Shown piece after piece: positions 34,559-43,524 of a stretch of DNA of 44,489 bases. The position numbers were made by a program, and so were the translations under genes. Under the pieces are notes generated by a model. That model was not told the DNA's origin, did not search any database, and saw nothing but the letters and a program-made list of their open reading frames with translations. Within the stretch, counting starts at the first letter, position 1. Each line of letters opens with the position of its first letter. The DNA is taken from the NCBI GenBank assembly GCA_937859595.1, contig CALMAH010000021.1, positions 1-44,489 of the forward strand. The letters run 5' to 3'. The DNA is from an uncultured Acidobacteriota bacterium (GTDB lineage Bacteria > Acidobacteriota > Blastocatellia > Pyrinomonadales > Pyrinomonadaceae).

Positions 34559-35920
34559 GTGAAAGTACTTGCGACATTGGATCGAACTACACGGGCCGAG
34601 GAGGAGACATCGCCCGCCGGTTCCCCGTCAGCACACCGCTATACTTATGCTGCGGTTTTCCTCTTTACATTGATACTCTATTTCAGGCCGCATGAGGCCT
34701 ATCCCGGAATCCCGCTGCTGGCAGGCATAGCGTTCTGGTCAGCCGCCATAACGTTACTTGTCTATATTTGCTCACAGCTCAACTACTCGGGATCTCTCAC
34801 GTTCCTGTCACCAGAAGTGAAGTGTGCATTGCTTCTAGCCGTTCTCGGCCTCCTCTCGGTACCGATCGCGCGCGACCCTACACTGGCCTGGAATACGTTT
34901 AGCGACCCTTTCATCAAGGTAATGGCGGTCTTCATCGTGTTGGCAAATGTGCTTACCAATGAACAGCGGATCAGGGGTTTAATGTGGCTGGGCATCGGGA
35001 TCGGCGGCTATCTTAGTTACCAGACGTACGAACTCTATAACCAGGGAGTTTTCAGCGTTGAGGGCTATCGCGTGACCCCGGATTTCGGCGGGATGTTCGG
35101 CAATCCAAATGACATGTCCATCCACCTGGTGATGTTCATCCCTATCTCGTTCACGTTGGCCCTCGCCTCGCGAACTTTCCTAGGCAAGCTTGTTTTCTAC
35201 GTTGCCGCCGGCATAATGGCGGTCGCGATATCGCTGACGCAGTCGCGCTCCGGTTTTATCGGTCTGGTGGCGATCGTCCTTGCACTGATCTGGAAACTTG
35301 GCCGTGGCCGACGAGTAAAGGCGATGCTGGCTGCCTCAATTTGCACCGTCCTATTCCTGGCATTTGCCCCCGGCAATTACGGTGTTCGTGTACTTTCGAT
35401 CTTTGATTTTTCACTTGATGCAACTGGCTCTGCGAGTCAACGACGCGAGGCCCTTGACCGGTCTATACTTGTAACCTTGCGAAACCCTCAAGGTGTTGGG
35501 ATCGGCAATTCTTCTCTTTTTGGATTGCGCGATCTTGAAACACATAACGCCTATACGCAGATCTCGTCGGAACTTGGGTGGATAGCGCTTGGCGGTTATG
35601 TCGTTTTTCTGGTTTATCCGATGCGGCGGCTTTCAAAGATCGAGAAAGAAATGAGCGATACGGGCACTAAAACGATGCATTACTACATGATCGTAGGCAC
35701 CCACGCGGCAATTATCGGCTATATGGTCTCCAGCTTTTTCGCTTCCGTTGCCTATCTCTGGTATGTTTATTATCCGGTGGCATTTGCCATCGGGCTTCGC
35801 GGGATATATGAGGCGAGGGACTCGTCTACCGCTAGAGGCGAAGCCGAACAGGCAACGGCAGGACAAGAGCAGAGAGCACGCAACCTCTCAAAACGTCGGA
35901 GGTACCGTATACCGCGATAG
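34559..35920 (+). CDS. O-antigen-ligase-type polymerase/ligase (exosortase-system)
   Basis: A 453-residue membrane protein with about ten hydrophobic segments and the Wzy/WaaL core (TQSRSGFIGLVAIVLALIWK, then ETHNAYTQISSELGWIALGG with the conserved HNxY-type motif). The early block VFLFTLILYFRPHEAYPGIP is typical of TIGR03097, the putative O-glycosylation ligase of exosortase-A systems. It probably polymerises the lipid-linked repeat units or moves glycans to protein in the periplasm. The start is GTG; no ATG alternative is near. The tail is basic and probably disordered. Confidence 0.88.
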   Translation: MKVLATLDRTTRAEEETSPAGSPSAHRYTYAAVFLFTLILYFRPHEAYPGIPLLAGIAFWSAAITLLVYICSQLNYSGSLTFLSPEVKCALLLAVLGLLSVPIARDPTLAWNTFSDPFIKVMAVFIVLANVLTNEQRIRGLMWLGIGIGGYLSYQTYELYNQGVFSVEGYRVTPDFGGMFGNPNDMSIHLVMFIPISFTLALASRTFLGKLVFYVAAGIMAVAISLTQSRSGFIGLVAIVLALIWKLGRGRRVKAMLAASICTVLFLAFAPGNYGVRVLSIFDFSLDATGSASQRREALDRSILVTLRNPQGVGIGNSSLFGLRDLETHNAYTQISSELGWIALGGYVVFLVYPMRRLSKIEKEMSDTGTKTMHYYMIVGTHAAIIGYMVSSFFASVAYLWYVYYPVAFAIGLRGIYEARDSSTARGEAEQATAGQEQRARNLSKRRRYRIPR

Positions 35921-35931
35921 GGTTTAAGACG

Positions 35932-37092
35932 ATGCTTACATCTATCGAAATGGTCGTCTTCTGGCTGGGTTTGGCCGGTATTGCGTATGCATACGTGGGC
36001 TACCCGCTGGTCGTCTTGCTTATCAGCCGGCTTCGACCTCGGCCATGGCAGCGAGCGGACCATTTTCCATCGGTTTCCATTGTGATCGCCGCCCGAAACG
36101 AGGAAAAGGACATAGGGGCAAAGCTCGAAAACACGCTTGAGATAGATTATCCAGCCGAAAAACTGGAGATAATCGTTGCTTCGGACTTTTCTACAGACCG
36201 CACGGACGAGATAGTCCGAAGTTTTGAGCACCGGGGCGTAAGGCTGCTGCGGCCCGAACGGCGGCTAGGGAAAACGGCGGTCCAAAATCTCGGTGTCGAA
36301 CATGCCAGCGGCGAGATCGTGGTCTTTTCCGACGCCACGACCTACTACAACCGGGATGTTCTCCGCCGAATGCTGCCAAATTTTGCCGATGAAAAGGTCG
36401 GCTGTGTGGCCGGCAAATTGATATATGAGGATGGTACCGGCTCATCGGTAGGCCGGGGGGCGAGCAACTATTGGAGCTATGAGACGTTCCTCAAGGAAAA
36501 CGAGAGCCTGGCCGATTCGCTTATCGGTGTGTCGGGTTGTCTCTATGCGGTCCGGCGGTCTGCCTATCGGCCGATGTACCCGGAGGCATGTTCCGATTTC
36601 CTTATTGCGACAGTTGTATATCGACAGGGGCTGAGGACCGTATATGAACCCTCGGCCGTCTGTACCGAGGAGACCAACGTACGGGGCGACCAGGAGCTGA
36701 AAATGCGTATCCGTATCGTTGCACAGACGCTCTCAGACATATGGCGAAACCGGGATATGCTAAACCCGCTTCGGTCCGGTTTTTTTGCGGTCGCGCTTGT
36801 CTCACACAAACTGATGCGGTATGCGGTCCCGCTCCTGCTGGCGGCCATTTATGCGGCCAGCGCGGTGCTCGCCTTTAGCTCTATGTTCTTTGCGGGAGTA
36901 TTTGCCACGCAGACCGTTTTTTGGGCAATAGCCGCACTCGGGCTGCTGCTCGAGCGGCGAAATACGGATCTTGGTATGTTCTCTTTTCCGGCCTATTTTG
37001 CGTTGGCAAATCTGGCGTCCCTGTTGGGGCTGTATAAATTTTTGAAGGGAGAGACCTATTCCCATTGGGAACCTTCGCGAGACACGATATGA
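35932..37092 (+). CDS. GT2 family glycosyltransferase, membrane-anchored
   Basis: A 386-residue protein with one N-terminal membrane helix (residues 10-30), a GT-A catalytic domain and three C-terminal hydrophobic segments, the layout of processive or anchored GT2 enzymes. The catalytic part has SVSIVIAARNEEKDIGAKLE, ASDFSTDRTDEIV, and FSDATTYYNRDVLRRM as the DxD-like site. It adds a sugar to the growing lipid-linked unit on the cytoplasmic face. It overlaps the next gene by 4 bases (ATGA). Confidence 0.92.
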   Translation: MLTSIEMVVFWLGLAGIAYAYVGYPLVVLLISRLRPRPWQRADHFPSVSIVIAARNEEKDIGAKLENTLEIDYPAEKLEIIVASDFSTDRTDEIVRSFEHRGVRLLRPERRLGKTAVQNLGVEHASGEIVVFSDATTYYNRDVLRRMLPNFADEKVGCVAGKLIYEDGTGSSVGRGASNYWSYETFLKENESLADSLIGVSGCLYAVRRSAYRPMYPEACSDFLIATVVYRQGLRTVYEPSAVCTEETNVRGDQELKMRIRIVAQTLSDIWRNRDMLNPLRSGFFAVALVSHKLMRYAVPLLLAAIYAASAVLAFSSMFFAGVFATQTVFWAIAALGLLLERRNTDLGMFSFPAYFALANLASLLGLYKFLKGETYSHWEPSRDTI

Positions 37093-38186
37093 TAACGGCT
37101 CTGACAGAGATCACGGGCGACACGGGCGATCTGCCGCACAACGCAGGCCCCGTGAAGGAGCCGTTTCCTGTGCCGGAACCCGCCGAGCCGCCGGTGAGCG
37201 TGATCATCCCAGCCTATGAGGTGACGGAGTACATAGCCGAGACGCTCGATTCGGTACTAGCCCAGAGCTATGAAAATTTTGAGATCGTCGTCGTAAACGA
37301 CGGCTGTCCCGATACGGTAAGGCTTGATGCCGTTCTGGAACCCTATCTCGACAAGATATCCTATATCAAACAACCGAATACCGGCGCCAGCGGCGCCCGG
37401 AACACCGGTATCCGCAATTCAACGGGAGAGATAATCGCTTTTCTTGACGGTGACGACATCTGGTATCCGGACTATCTCGCCTCGCAGGTTGCCGAACTCC
37501 GGTCCCGCAAGCTCGATCTCGTCTATTGCGACGCACTGCTCTTTGGCGACCCCCTATTTGACGGAAAAAGCTATTCAGAGCAGGCACCCTCCTCAGGAGA
37601 GGTCACCTTTGATTCTCTTCTTATGTTTGAGTGCTGTCCGATCCTATCCGGAACGATAGCCCGCCGACAAGCAATTGAATCGGTCGACGGCTTCGCGCCC
37701 GAGTTGCGAAGAGCTATGGACTTCGATCTTTGGCTTCGGCTTGCCAACGATGGAGCAGAAATGGGATACCAGCGCAAGCTGCTACTCAAATACCGCGTAC
37801 GGCGTGACGGCATAACGGGTGACAGCGTCCGGCGCGTTGAACGCGAGATCGAACTTATCGGACGCTTTCAGAGGATATTTGAACTAAATGAGGAGCAGGA
37901 GACTAAGGTCGAAAAACTGCTCGCGGGGTTGAATGCCGACAGAAATGTGGCAGTCGGGAAAGCATATTTGGTTGAGGGCAACTACAGATCTGCGATCACT
38001 TCTCTAAAGAAGGCAAATGAACACAGGCGTTCAGTTTACCTTTCCCTCATAATTCTCGCACTTAAGTACTTTCCAAGAATGTTTCGACGGATCTATGTTC
38101 GTGTCCGAAGAGATGAAATACGATCTTTCCCACATTTCGTGCGCCAGACAGCAGGGTCAGGGCCACTTGACCCGCACGCTCGCTGA
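37089..38186 (+). CDS. GT2 family glycosyltransferase, soluble
   Basis: A protein of about 365 residues with a leading acidic 35 residues, then a GT-A domain: PPVSVIIPAYEVTEYIAETL, VVVNDGCPD, GASGARNTGI and the DxD motif FLDGDDIWYP. The acceptor part reads RRAMDFDLWLRLANDG. It is followed by a helical C-terminal region. It is a typical sugar-adding enzyme of capsule or EPS loci. ATG 37089 creates an ATGA overlap with the previous stop and is preferred over an in-frame start at 37065. It overlaps the flippase gene by one base. Confidence 0.92.
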   Translation: MITALTEITGDTGDLPHNAGPVKEPFPVPEPAEPPVSVIIPAYEVTEYIAETLDSVLAQSYENFEIVVVNDGCPDTVRLDAVLEPYLDKISYIKQPNTGASGARNTGIRNSTGEIIAFLDGDDIWYPDYLASQVAELRSRKLDLVYCDALLFGDPLFDGKSYSEQAPSSGEVTFDSLLMFECCPILSGTIARRQAIESVDGFAPELRRAMDFDLWLRLANDGAEMGYQRKLLLKYRVRRDGITGDSVRRVEREIELIGRFQRIFELNEEQETKVEKLLAGLNADRNVAVGKAYLVEGNYRSAITSLKKANEHRRSVYLSLIILALKYFPRMFRRIYVRVRRDEIRSFPHFVRQTAGSGPLDPHAR

Positions 38187-39781
38187 TGACCGAAAAAAAC
38201 TATATTGGTGATGATATTTCGCTTGGACGTCAGAGCGCGTTGATCCTGGCGGCCAAAGTATTCGGATTTGCTCTCAATTTCGTATTGCCCATCCTGATCG
38301 TCCGATTTCTTACACAAGACGAAGTAGGGGCATATCGCCAGATATTTCTGGTTATCGGAAACGCACTGGCGATCCTCCCGTTTGGGATGGGAATGAGCGC
38401 ATACTATTTTCTATCGCGCGAGGAGGAGTACCGACGCCCCGCAGTACTGAACATCGTCGCTTTTTTTACTGTGGTCGGAGGCATTGCGTTCCTGGTCTTT
38501 GCACTTTACCCCGGACTCCTAGACCGACTGTTTCGCCACGGAGAACTAACGGACCTGGCCGCATTGGGCGGCCTTGTTATCTGGGTTTGGCTTATATCGT
38601 CTTTTCTGGAGATAGTCGCTCTCGCAAATCGTGAGGTCAAGATCGCGACCGCGTTCATAGTGTTCGCGCAGCTTTCAAAGGCGGCTCTGATGATAGCCTC
38701 GATCTATTTTTTTGCCTCTGCAGAGGGATTTCTTTATGCAGCTATCGTACAGGGACTAGTGCAACTCGCCGTACTCCTATACTATCTACGCTCGCGATTT
38801 GCAGGGTTTCTGCGAACGTTCGACATTGCGTTCTTACGGAGGCACCTAGGCTATTCGATCCCGTTCGGACTGACAGCGATACTCTGGGTGCTGCAGACCG
38901 ATCTCCATAGCTATTTCGTGGGATACAAATTCACGCCGGCCGAATATGCTATCTACGCATACGGCTGCTTTCAGCTCCCTCTATTCGGACTTATTACCGA
39001 TTCGCTCACGTCCGTGATGATCCCGCGCATCAGCAGATTGCAGATGCAGGGCGACAAGCGTGAGATACTGCGTATCACAGCCCGCGGAATGGAAAAGATG
39101 TCCCTGCTGTTCTTTCCGTTCTATGTTTTTCTATTGATACTGGCAGAGCCCTTCATCATAATGCTCTTTACCCGTGAATATGCCGGGAGCGTGCCGATTT
39201 TCATAATAAACCTGACGCTTATCCCAACATTTGTATGGATCAATGACCCAACGATAAGAGCGTTTCCGGAACTTGGACGATTCCTGGTAGTCCAGAGGTG
39301 CGTCTCGTTTCTGCTGTTGATGGCAACGCTCCTGATCGGGATCCAATATTTCGAACCGATCCACTTCATCACCGTTGTTATCGTCGTCGCTCTTCTTGAG
39401 AAGATGGTTCTAACCGCCGCTGTGCTAAAAAAGCTCGGACCGGAGAGGTCCGACCTGAGATTTCTGAAACGACCGGGCCTGACCGCACTTGCTTCCGTTG
39501 CGGCCGGGGCCGCGGTGTTCATCTTTCACGGCCTCGCTTCGACATATATCTTTTCGGGTGCCCAGACCGTGTGGGCTGCGGTCTCGCCGGGTGCCTCCGG
39601 CTCTCTTTTGGATTCGATTGCAAATGCCATGATCCTTTTCGCATGCGGCATGATTTTTTTACCAGTCTATCTTCTGGTTTCGCATCGGCTGAACCTTTTT
39701 GACCCGTCCGACATCGCATATGCGAAGAGCCTGCTGCAACGCGCCGTCCCACGTTGGCGATGGTCCGGCTCCGGCCATTGA
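38186..39781 (+). CDS. polysaccharide flippase (Wzx/MVF superfamily)
   Basis: A 531-residue protein with about fourteen membrane segments and an N-terminal family motif (LGRQSALILAAKVFGFALNF). The MATE/MOP-type pattern (polysaccharide biosynthesis protein, PF01943/PF13440) runs through VLPILIVRFLTQDEVGAYRQ and YAGSVPIFIINLTLIP. It should turn the lipid-linked repeat unit to the periplasmic side for the ligase/polymerase encoded at 34559. Its presence indicates a Wzx/Wzy-type route rather than an ABC or synthase route. The convergent gene ends 4 bases away. Confidence 0.92.
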   Translation: MTEKNYIGDDISLGRQSALILAAKVFGFALNFVLPILIVRFLTQDEVGAYRQIFLVIGNALAILPFGMGMSAYYFLSREEEYRRPAVLNIVAFFTVVGGIAFLVFALYPGLLDRLFRHGELTDLAALGGLVIWVWLISSFLEIVALANREVKIATAFIVFAQLSKAALMIASIYFFASAEGFLYAAIVQGLVQLAVLLYYLRSRFAGFLRTFDIAFLRRHLGYSIPFGLTAILWVLQTDLHSYFVGYKFTPAEYAIYAYGCFQLPLFGLITDSLTSVMIPRISRLQMQGDKREILRITARGMEKMSLLFFPFYVFLLILAEPFIIMLFTREYAGSVPIFIINLTLIPTFVWINDPTIRAFPELGRFLVVQRCVSFLLLMATLLIGIQYFEPIHFITVVIVVALLEKMVLTAAVLKKLGPERSDLRFLKRPGLTALASVAAGAAVFIFHGLASTYIFSGAQTVWAAVSPGASGSLLDSIANAMILFACGMIFLPVYLLVSHRLNLFDPSDIAYAKSLLQRAVPRWRWSGSGH

Positions 39782-39785
39782 GGAC

Positions 39786-41231
39786 CTAGAGCCGTTCTAG
39801 CTGCAGGAGGCCAGTTGCAATTTCCAGAAATGAATCGAAAGATGTCCGAACGGACCCGGAAACGCGTCCGAGCAGCCAGCGGGACATGAAAAATGATCGT
39901 CGTGTAACGAGCTGTTGCCGGGGTGAGAGAGCAAGACGACAAAGCGCGTTGTGCCCAAACGAGGAGCCGTCACGACGCTGCAAGTGGCCCGGTCTCTTGT
40001 TTTCATACGGAATGTCGGAGTATTCCGGATATGCGTAAGCGATCGTTTCAGTATGGAACGAATGGTCAAGCATCATCTCTGCCGGAAGTGAAGAAAGAAA
40101 GTCGAACAGATCGGGTTCAAGATAGGGCGTCACTATGTTGGGTACATTTTTGAGCAGACGAAACGGGCTCAACGCGACACACCTTCTAGTTCGATTCCAG
40201 AAATAGAACGACGCGACCGGATTTGGCGAATCGGTGTGCCGGGCGAGCTCGATCTGGAGCCGGGCGGATGCGCGTTCGCGGGAAAAGCGAGAAAGCGAAT
40301 CCGACGACAGGATCAGCGGAATATACCCCTCAGGCCCCAAGATCGACTCTGCAAGCGATGTCAGATCGCCATCCCGAAACCACCGAAGTCGATCGGGATC
40401 AAGATAGAGGCCGGCCGAAAGGACGTCACCCGCAAGGCCGTCATATACCGTGTCCCATCGGTCGCCGACAAACCGGGCCAATCCGACAAACCAGCCGTGC
40501 TCCTGTACGGAGTACCCGGTCTCAACATTCTTCTCCATCTCTGCTGCGAAGCGGTCGAGCTCAGGCGCGATCTCGTGGTGGGGGACCCCGACCTTTTCAC
40601 AGATCAACCTGGCGATCCGAACATCCTCGTTCCCGGCAGGGGGCGGCCGCCGAATCGTCAAGCAAGCGTCAGGCGGCGGGCCCATCCGGAGCAACTCAAA
40701 AAGAATATGCCTCGAATCACGGCCCCCGCTCAACGGGATCGCCGTGGCCCCGCTCACCGGCATCGACGACTCAATAGCGCGTCGGAATCGGCTGTCATAT
40801 TCCATGATCGCGTCAGCCCTTGTAATTAACATTGGGGAAAACCGAGGCCGCGGCTTTGAAGAGATATTAAGCTCGCCATTTTCCCAAACGAGCGTTGAGT
40901 CAGACGGGAGCGCCTTTATGTGCCTGAACATCGTGTCGTTCCCCAAATTACTGCCAAGCCGAAGGGCCACCGCAAACGCATCGTCGTCAAACTCGGTAGC
41001 ACCTGTCAGACGAAGCAGAAGATCGATCGAAGGCGAGATCGCAAACCGGTCTTCGGTTGAAAAGTAATATGCCGGATAGATTCCGTAACGGTCGTTCGCG
41101 GCCTCTAGCTTTTGCCCGTCCCATTTCCACTCAATGAATGCCGGTGAATCACGGCGGCCGAGACGACAAGTGCTTTCACCCTTGGCCACGGGTAAACCCG
41201 ATGATCGTTCTACAAAAAAATATTTGTCCAT
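39786..41231 (-). CDS. asparagine-synthetase-like protein lacking the glutaminase cysteine
   Basis: A 481-residue protein with a degenerate N-terminal Ntn-like domain (NDRYGIYPAYYF, AISPSIDLLLRLTG) and a synthetase domain. The PP-loop reads IPLSGGRDSRHIL at about 165-177, followed by EDVRIARLICEKVGVPHHEI and VYDGLAGDVLSAGLYL. It begins MDKYFF, so Cys2, the glutamine-hydrolysing nucleophile of AsnB, is absent. Such proteins in capsule or lasso-peptide loci amidate or cyclise other substrates using ATP. Here it may amidate a sugar acid of the polymer (inference). It is transcribed against the EPS operon. Confidence 0.85.
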   Translation of the reverse strand: MDKYFFVERSSGLPVAKGESTCRLGRRDSPAFIEWKWDGQKLEAANDRYGIYPAYYFSTEDRFAISPSIDLLLRLTGATEFDDDAFAVALRLGSNLGNDTMFRHIKALPSDSTLVWENGELNISSKPRPRFSPMLITRADAIMEYDSRFRRAIESSMPVSGATAIPLSGGRDSRHILFELLRMGPPPDACLTIRRPPPAGNEDVRIARLICEKVGVPHHEIAPELDRFAAEMEKNVETGYSVQEHGWFVGLARFVGDRWDTVYDGLAGDVLSAGLYLDPDRLRWFRDGDLTSLAESILGPEGYIPLILSSDSLSRFSRERASARLQIELARHTDSPNPVASFYFWNRTRRCVALSPFRLLKNVPNIVTPYLEPDLFDFLSSLPAEMMLDHSFHTETIAYAYPEYSDIPYENKRPGHLQRRDGSSFGHNALCRLALSPRQQLVTRRSFFMSRWLLGRVSGSVRTSFDSFLEIATGLLQLERL

Positions 41232-41473
41232 GTATCAGACAGAATCAGGATAAGGTCCCGCGTCCGGCCCTATCCGGAGGGACGAGATCGCCTCCTTTTC
41301 CCGGTGTGAAGTGCGTCGTTGGATCTTTGTGCCAGATATCTACGTTATGGACGATGATATACGATTGTTCCACCATCAGCCAATTGCATAAAACTTGCAA
41401 TGGGCAGTTGTTTTGTATTATTTTTATGAAATCGTAGAGTGTTTGCGCTTTTAGTCAGAACGTAACTCGGCGT
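41232..41473. other. intergenic region between divergent genes
   Basis: About 240 bases separate the asparagine-synthetase-like gene (minus) from the hydroxylase gene (plus). It contains an AT-rich promoter-like block on the plus strand and an ATTGCA/TGCAAT inverted repeat (41383-41388 and 41396-41401). No small gene is visible. Confidence 0.4.
41395..41421 (+). promoter_or_regulatory. promoter candidate for the hydroxylase gene
   Basis: TTGCAA, 15 bases, then TATTAT in an AT-rich block resembles a sigma70 promoter with short spacing. The -35 overlaps one arm of the ATTGCA/TGCAAT inverted repeat, so a bound regulator could cover it. Confidence 0.35.
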
Positions 41474-41542
41474 GTGAGAGGGATCAGCGCCCGTTCCTGT
41501 TGTTTGATCTCGACAGGCAAACGCCGCTTTGCCGTGTGGTTT

Positions 41543-42703
41543 ATGTATGCGTTGGTGACATTCGAAGAATTGGTCGGGAAGGCAGCCGGGCTCTGGTATC
41601 GTCCGTTCGAATCGTGGGAAGCTTTCCTGGCGATGCTGGCAAAGGGCCCCAGTGCCTTTATCTCGCTGGAGAGCAAGACCGGTGCCCTATATCTGGTGTC
41701 GGGTTTTATCACCGCACTTGTGGTGTATTTCGTTTCTCGGCGTGAACTACCTGAAGAATATCAGGGGTCAGCATTTTCTTACATATTTCCACGATCTGTT
41801 TACGGTCATCCGTCTGCCATAGTTGATTACAAATTTGTTGGATTTGACCTACTGATCCGCTTTTTTCTTTACGTCCCGCTGATAGTCGGTGTGAGCCATT
41901 TCATATATGTAATGTTAAACCGGCTTGAGATCGACCTTAGCTTCAGCCTGTTCACCAATTCGAATTACTACATCAGACTTGCGGTGATAACTCTGATCGG
42001 CATTGCCGTGGTCGATTTCTGCGTATTTTTCTCGCATTTTCTTCTCCATAAGATCCCCTTCTTATGGCCCTTTCACGAGGTTCATCACTCGGCGGAGGTC
42101 CTGACCCCGATTACGGTGCACAGAAACCATCCGATGGACGACATGGTCAACGGCCTGGTATATGGAGTAGTCGGCGGTTTTTTGGCGGCTACCTACACCG
42201 CGATCTCGGGTGATATTGTATCTGAATTGTCAATTTTGGGGCTAAACGTTTTTACGTTTGGCTACTATCTTACGGTCTATCAGCTCCGCCATTCGCATAT
42301 ATGGCTCTCATTTGGTCCGATCATGAGCCATATCTTCGTTAGCCCGGCACAGCACCAGATACACCACAGCATCGAGCGGAAACACTGGAACAAGAACTAC
42401 GGGTTCACATTTGCGATGTGGGATTGGATGTTCGGGTCGCTTTATGTTCCAAAGGAACGCGAGGAGATAACGTTCGGCGTGCCGGACGTGAACCCGGCTG
42501 ATTTCTCAACCGTTCCGCGTCTTTATTTTCTCCCCTTTGCCAAGTCCTTCCGGCGGCTGCAGGCGATGGTCCGGGCCCGCTCGTTCCGCTTTGACTTTGA
42601 CGAGGTGCTCGACCCCAATAAGGCACCGCTCGAACCCGTGGAGACGGCCGCCGGGTTAAACGCTGCCTCGCTATCGGAAATGCGGCCCATCAGGCCCAAA
42701 TGA
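41543..42703 (+). CDS. fatty acid hydroxylase / sterol desaturase family protein
   Basis: A membrane protein of about 386 residues with four or more hydrophobic segments and the three diiron histidine boxes of PF04116: HFLLH, HEVHHSAE and HQIHHS, with HRNHPMDD as an extra His pair. It should be a membrane-bound diiron oxygenase that hydroxylates or desaturates a lipid. Its position beside EPS genes suggests a lipid carrier, anchor or hopanoid-type substrate (inference). ATG 41543 gives MYALVTFEELVGKAAGLW; a GTG at 41474 would add 23 residues with no visible family features. Confidence 0.88.
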   Translation: MYALVTFEELVGKAAGLWYRPFESWEAFLAMLAKGPSAFISLESKTGALYLVSGFITALVVYFVSRRELPEEYQGSAFSYIFPRSVYGHPSAIVDYKFVGFDLLIRFFLYVPLIVGVSHFIYVMLNRLEIDLSFSLFTNSNYYIRLAVITLIGIAVVDFCVFFSHFLLHKIPFLWPFHEVHHSAEVLTPITVHRNHPMDDMVNGLVYGVVGGFLAATYTAISGDIVSELSILGLNVFTFGYYLTVYQLRHSHIWLSFGPIMSHIFVSPAQHQIHHSIERKHWNKNYGFTFAMWDWMFGSLYVPKEREEITFGVPDVNPADFSTVPRLYFLPFAKSFRRLQAMVRARSFRFDFDEVLDPNKAPLEPVETAAGLNAASLSEMRPIRPK

Positions 42704-42782
42704 TACCGGACGGGACCCCGAGCCCTTTCTCTCTGCTGAAACATCCGCTCCTTTCATCCTTTCTTTGTTAAACTCTATCTGA

Positions 42783-43180
42783 ATGTGCGGAATAGCCGGA
42801 TTTATTACTGCGAACGAGCATGAGCCGGGGCGTGAGGCCCTGCTCGGCGAGATGTGCCGCGCGATAGCCCACCGCGGGCCGGACCACCAGGGAACAATGG
42901 TCCGCGGCCGGGCCGCTCTGGGGATGCGACGGCTTTCGATAATAGACATCGAGACCGGGCAGCAGCCGATATTCTCGGAGGACGAGCACCTCGCGATAGT
43001 TTTTAACGGCGAGATCTATAACTACCGCGAAATAAGGGCAGAGCCGGAGAAGTGGTGCTATCGATCTGGCACGAAACTTGATGAGGATATCATTTTCGGG
43101 ACGGTCGAAGAGGCCCAGGCTGAGGCTTTTAGTTGGATCGAAGATTGCTACAACCGAACCAGAGCTGGCCGTTTCTTTTG
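42783..43180 (+). pseudogene. asnB: asnB broken after its glutaminase N-terminus, fused to transposase-like remnant
   Basis: The frame starts as a normal AsnB: MCGIAGFITANE with Cys2, AIAHRGPDHQG, RLSIIDIETGQQPI and FNGEIYNYREIRAE. The next 15-20 residues still align with AsnB by spacing (PEKWCYRSGTKLDEDIIF), but conserved Gly, Phe and Ser are changed. After about 43095 the frame reads TVEEAQAEAFSWIEDCYNRTR, which resembles the end of IS3-type OrfB (EEA...F..IE..YNRxRxHS). The open frame continues to 43538 but the product is no longer protein-like. The synthetase domain is missing, so the gene is inactive as an AsnB. The IS3 reading is moderate in confidence. Confidence 0.65.
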
Positions 43181-43524
43181 CCACTCTAGGGCTGAGTTTC
43201 TCACGACGGAACACTTACCAGCATATCAATTTATTCACTATCGCGTCCCGTACATGACTAGAGGCCTTCGGCTACCTCACGGGTTATTACAGTCGTGTCA
43301 GGCGTCATTCGACTATCGGCTACCGAAGACCGAACATGTTCGACGAGCAACAAAAAATAAGAACCCAGAAAGATGTCAGAAATCCACATACCATCGTTTG
43401 TTTTTGGTTGACCATCTCAGACCACCTCCGGCAACACACGATTTGAGAATTGACAACCGCAGCGCTACATCGGTCGATTTTCCTTCATTAGTTTTAATGA
43501 TCCCTACTTCCGTATCAGTGAAAT
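43181..43524. other. non-coding stretch between asnB remnant and methyltransferase gene
   Basis: About 340 bases with falling GC towards the right. I see no gene, clear terminator or promoter. A frame stays open through it from the asnB remnant, but the translation is rich in R, H and P without pattern. It may be a junction left by successive insertions. Confidence 0.4.

Noticed and set aside
40223..41067. Long plus-strand frames inside the asparagine-synthetase-like gene
   Set aside because: They are antisense to a gene with recognisable domain motifs and have R/P-rich shadow composition.
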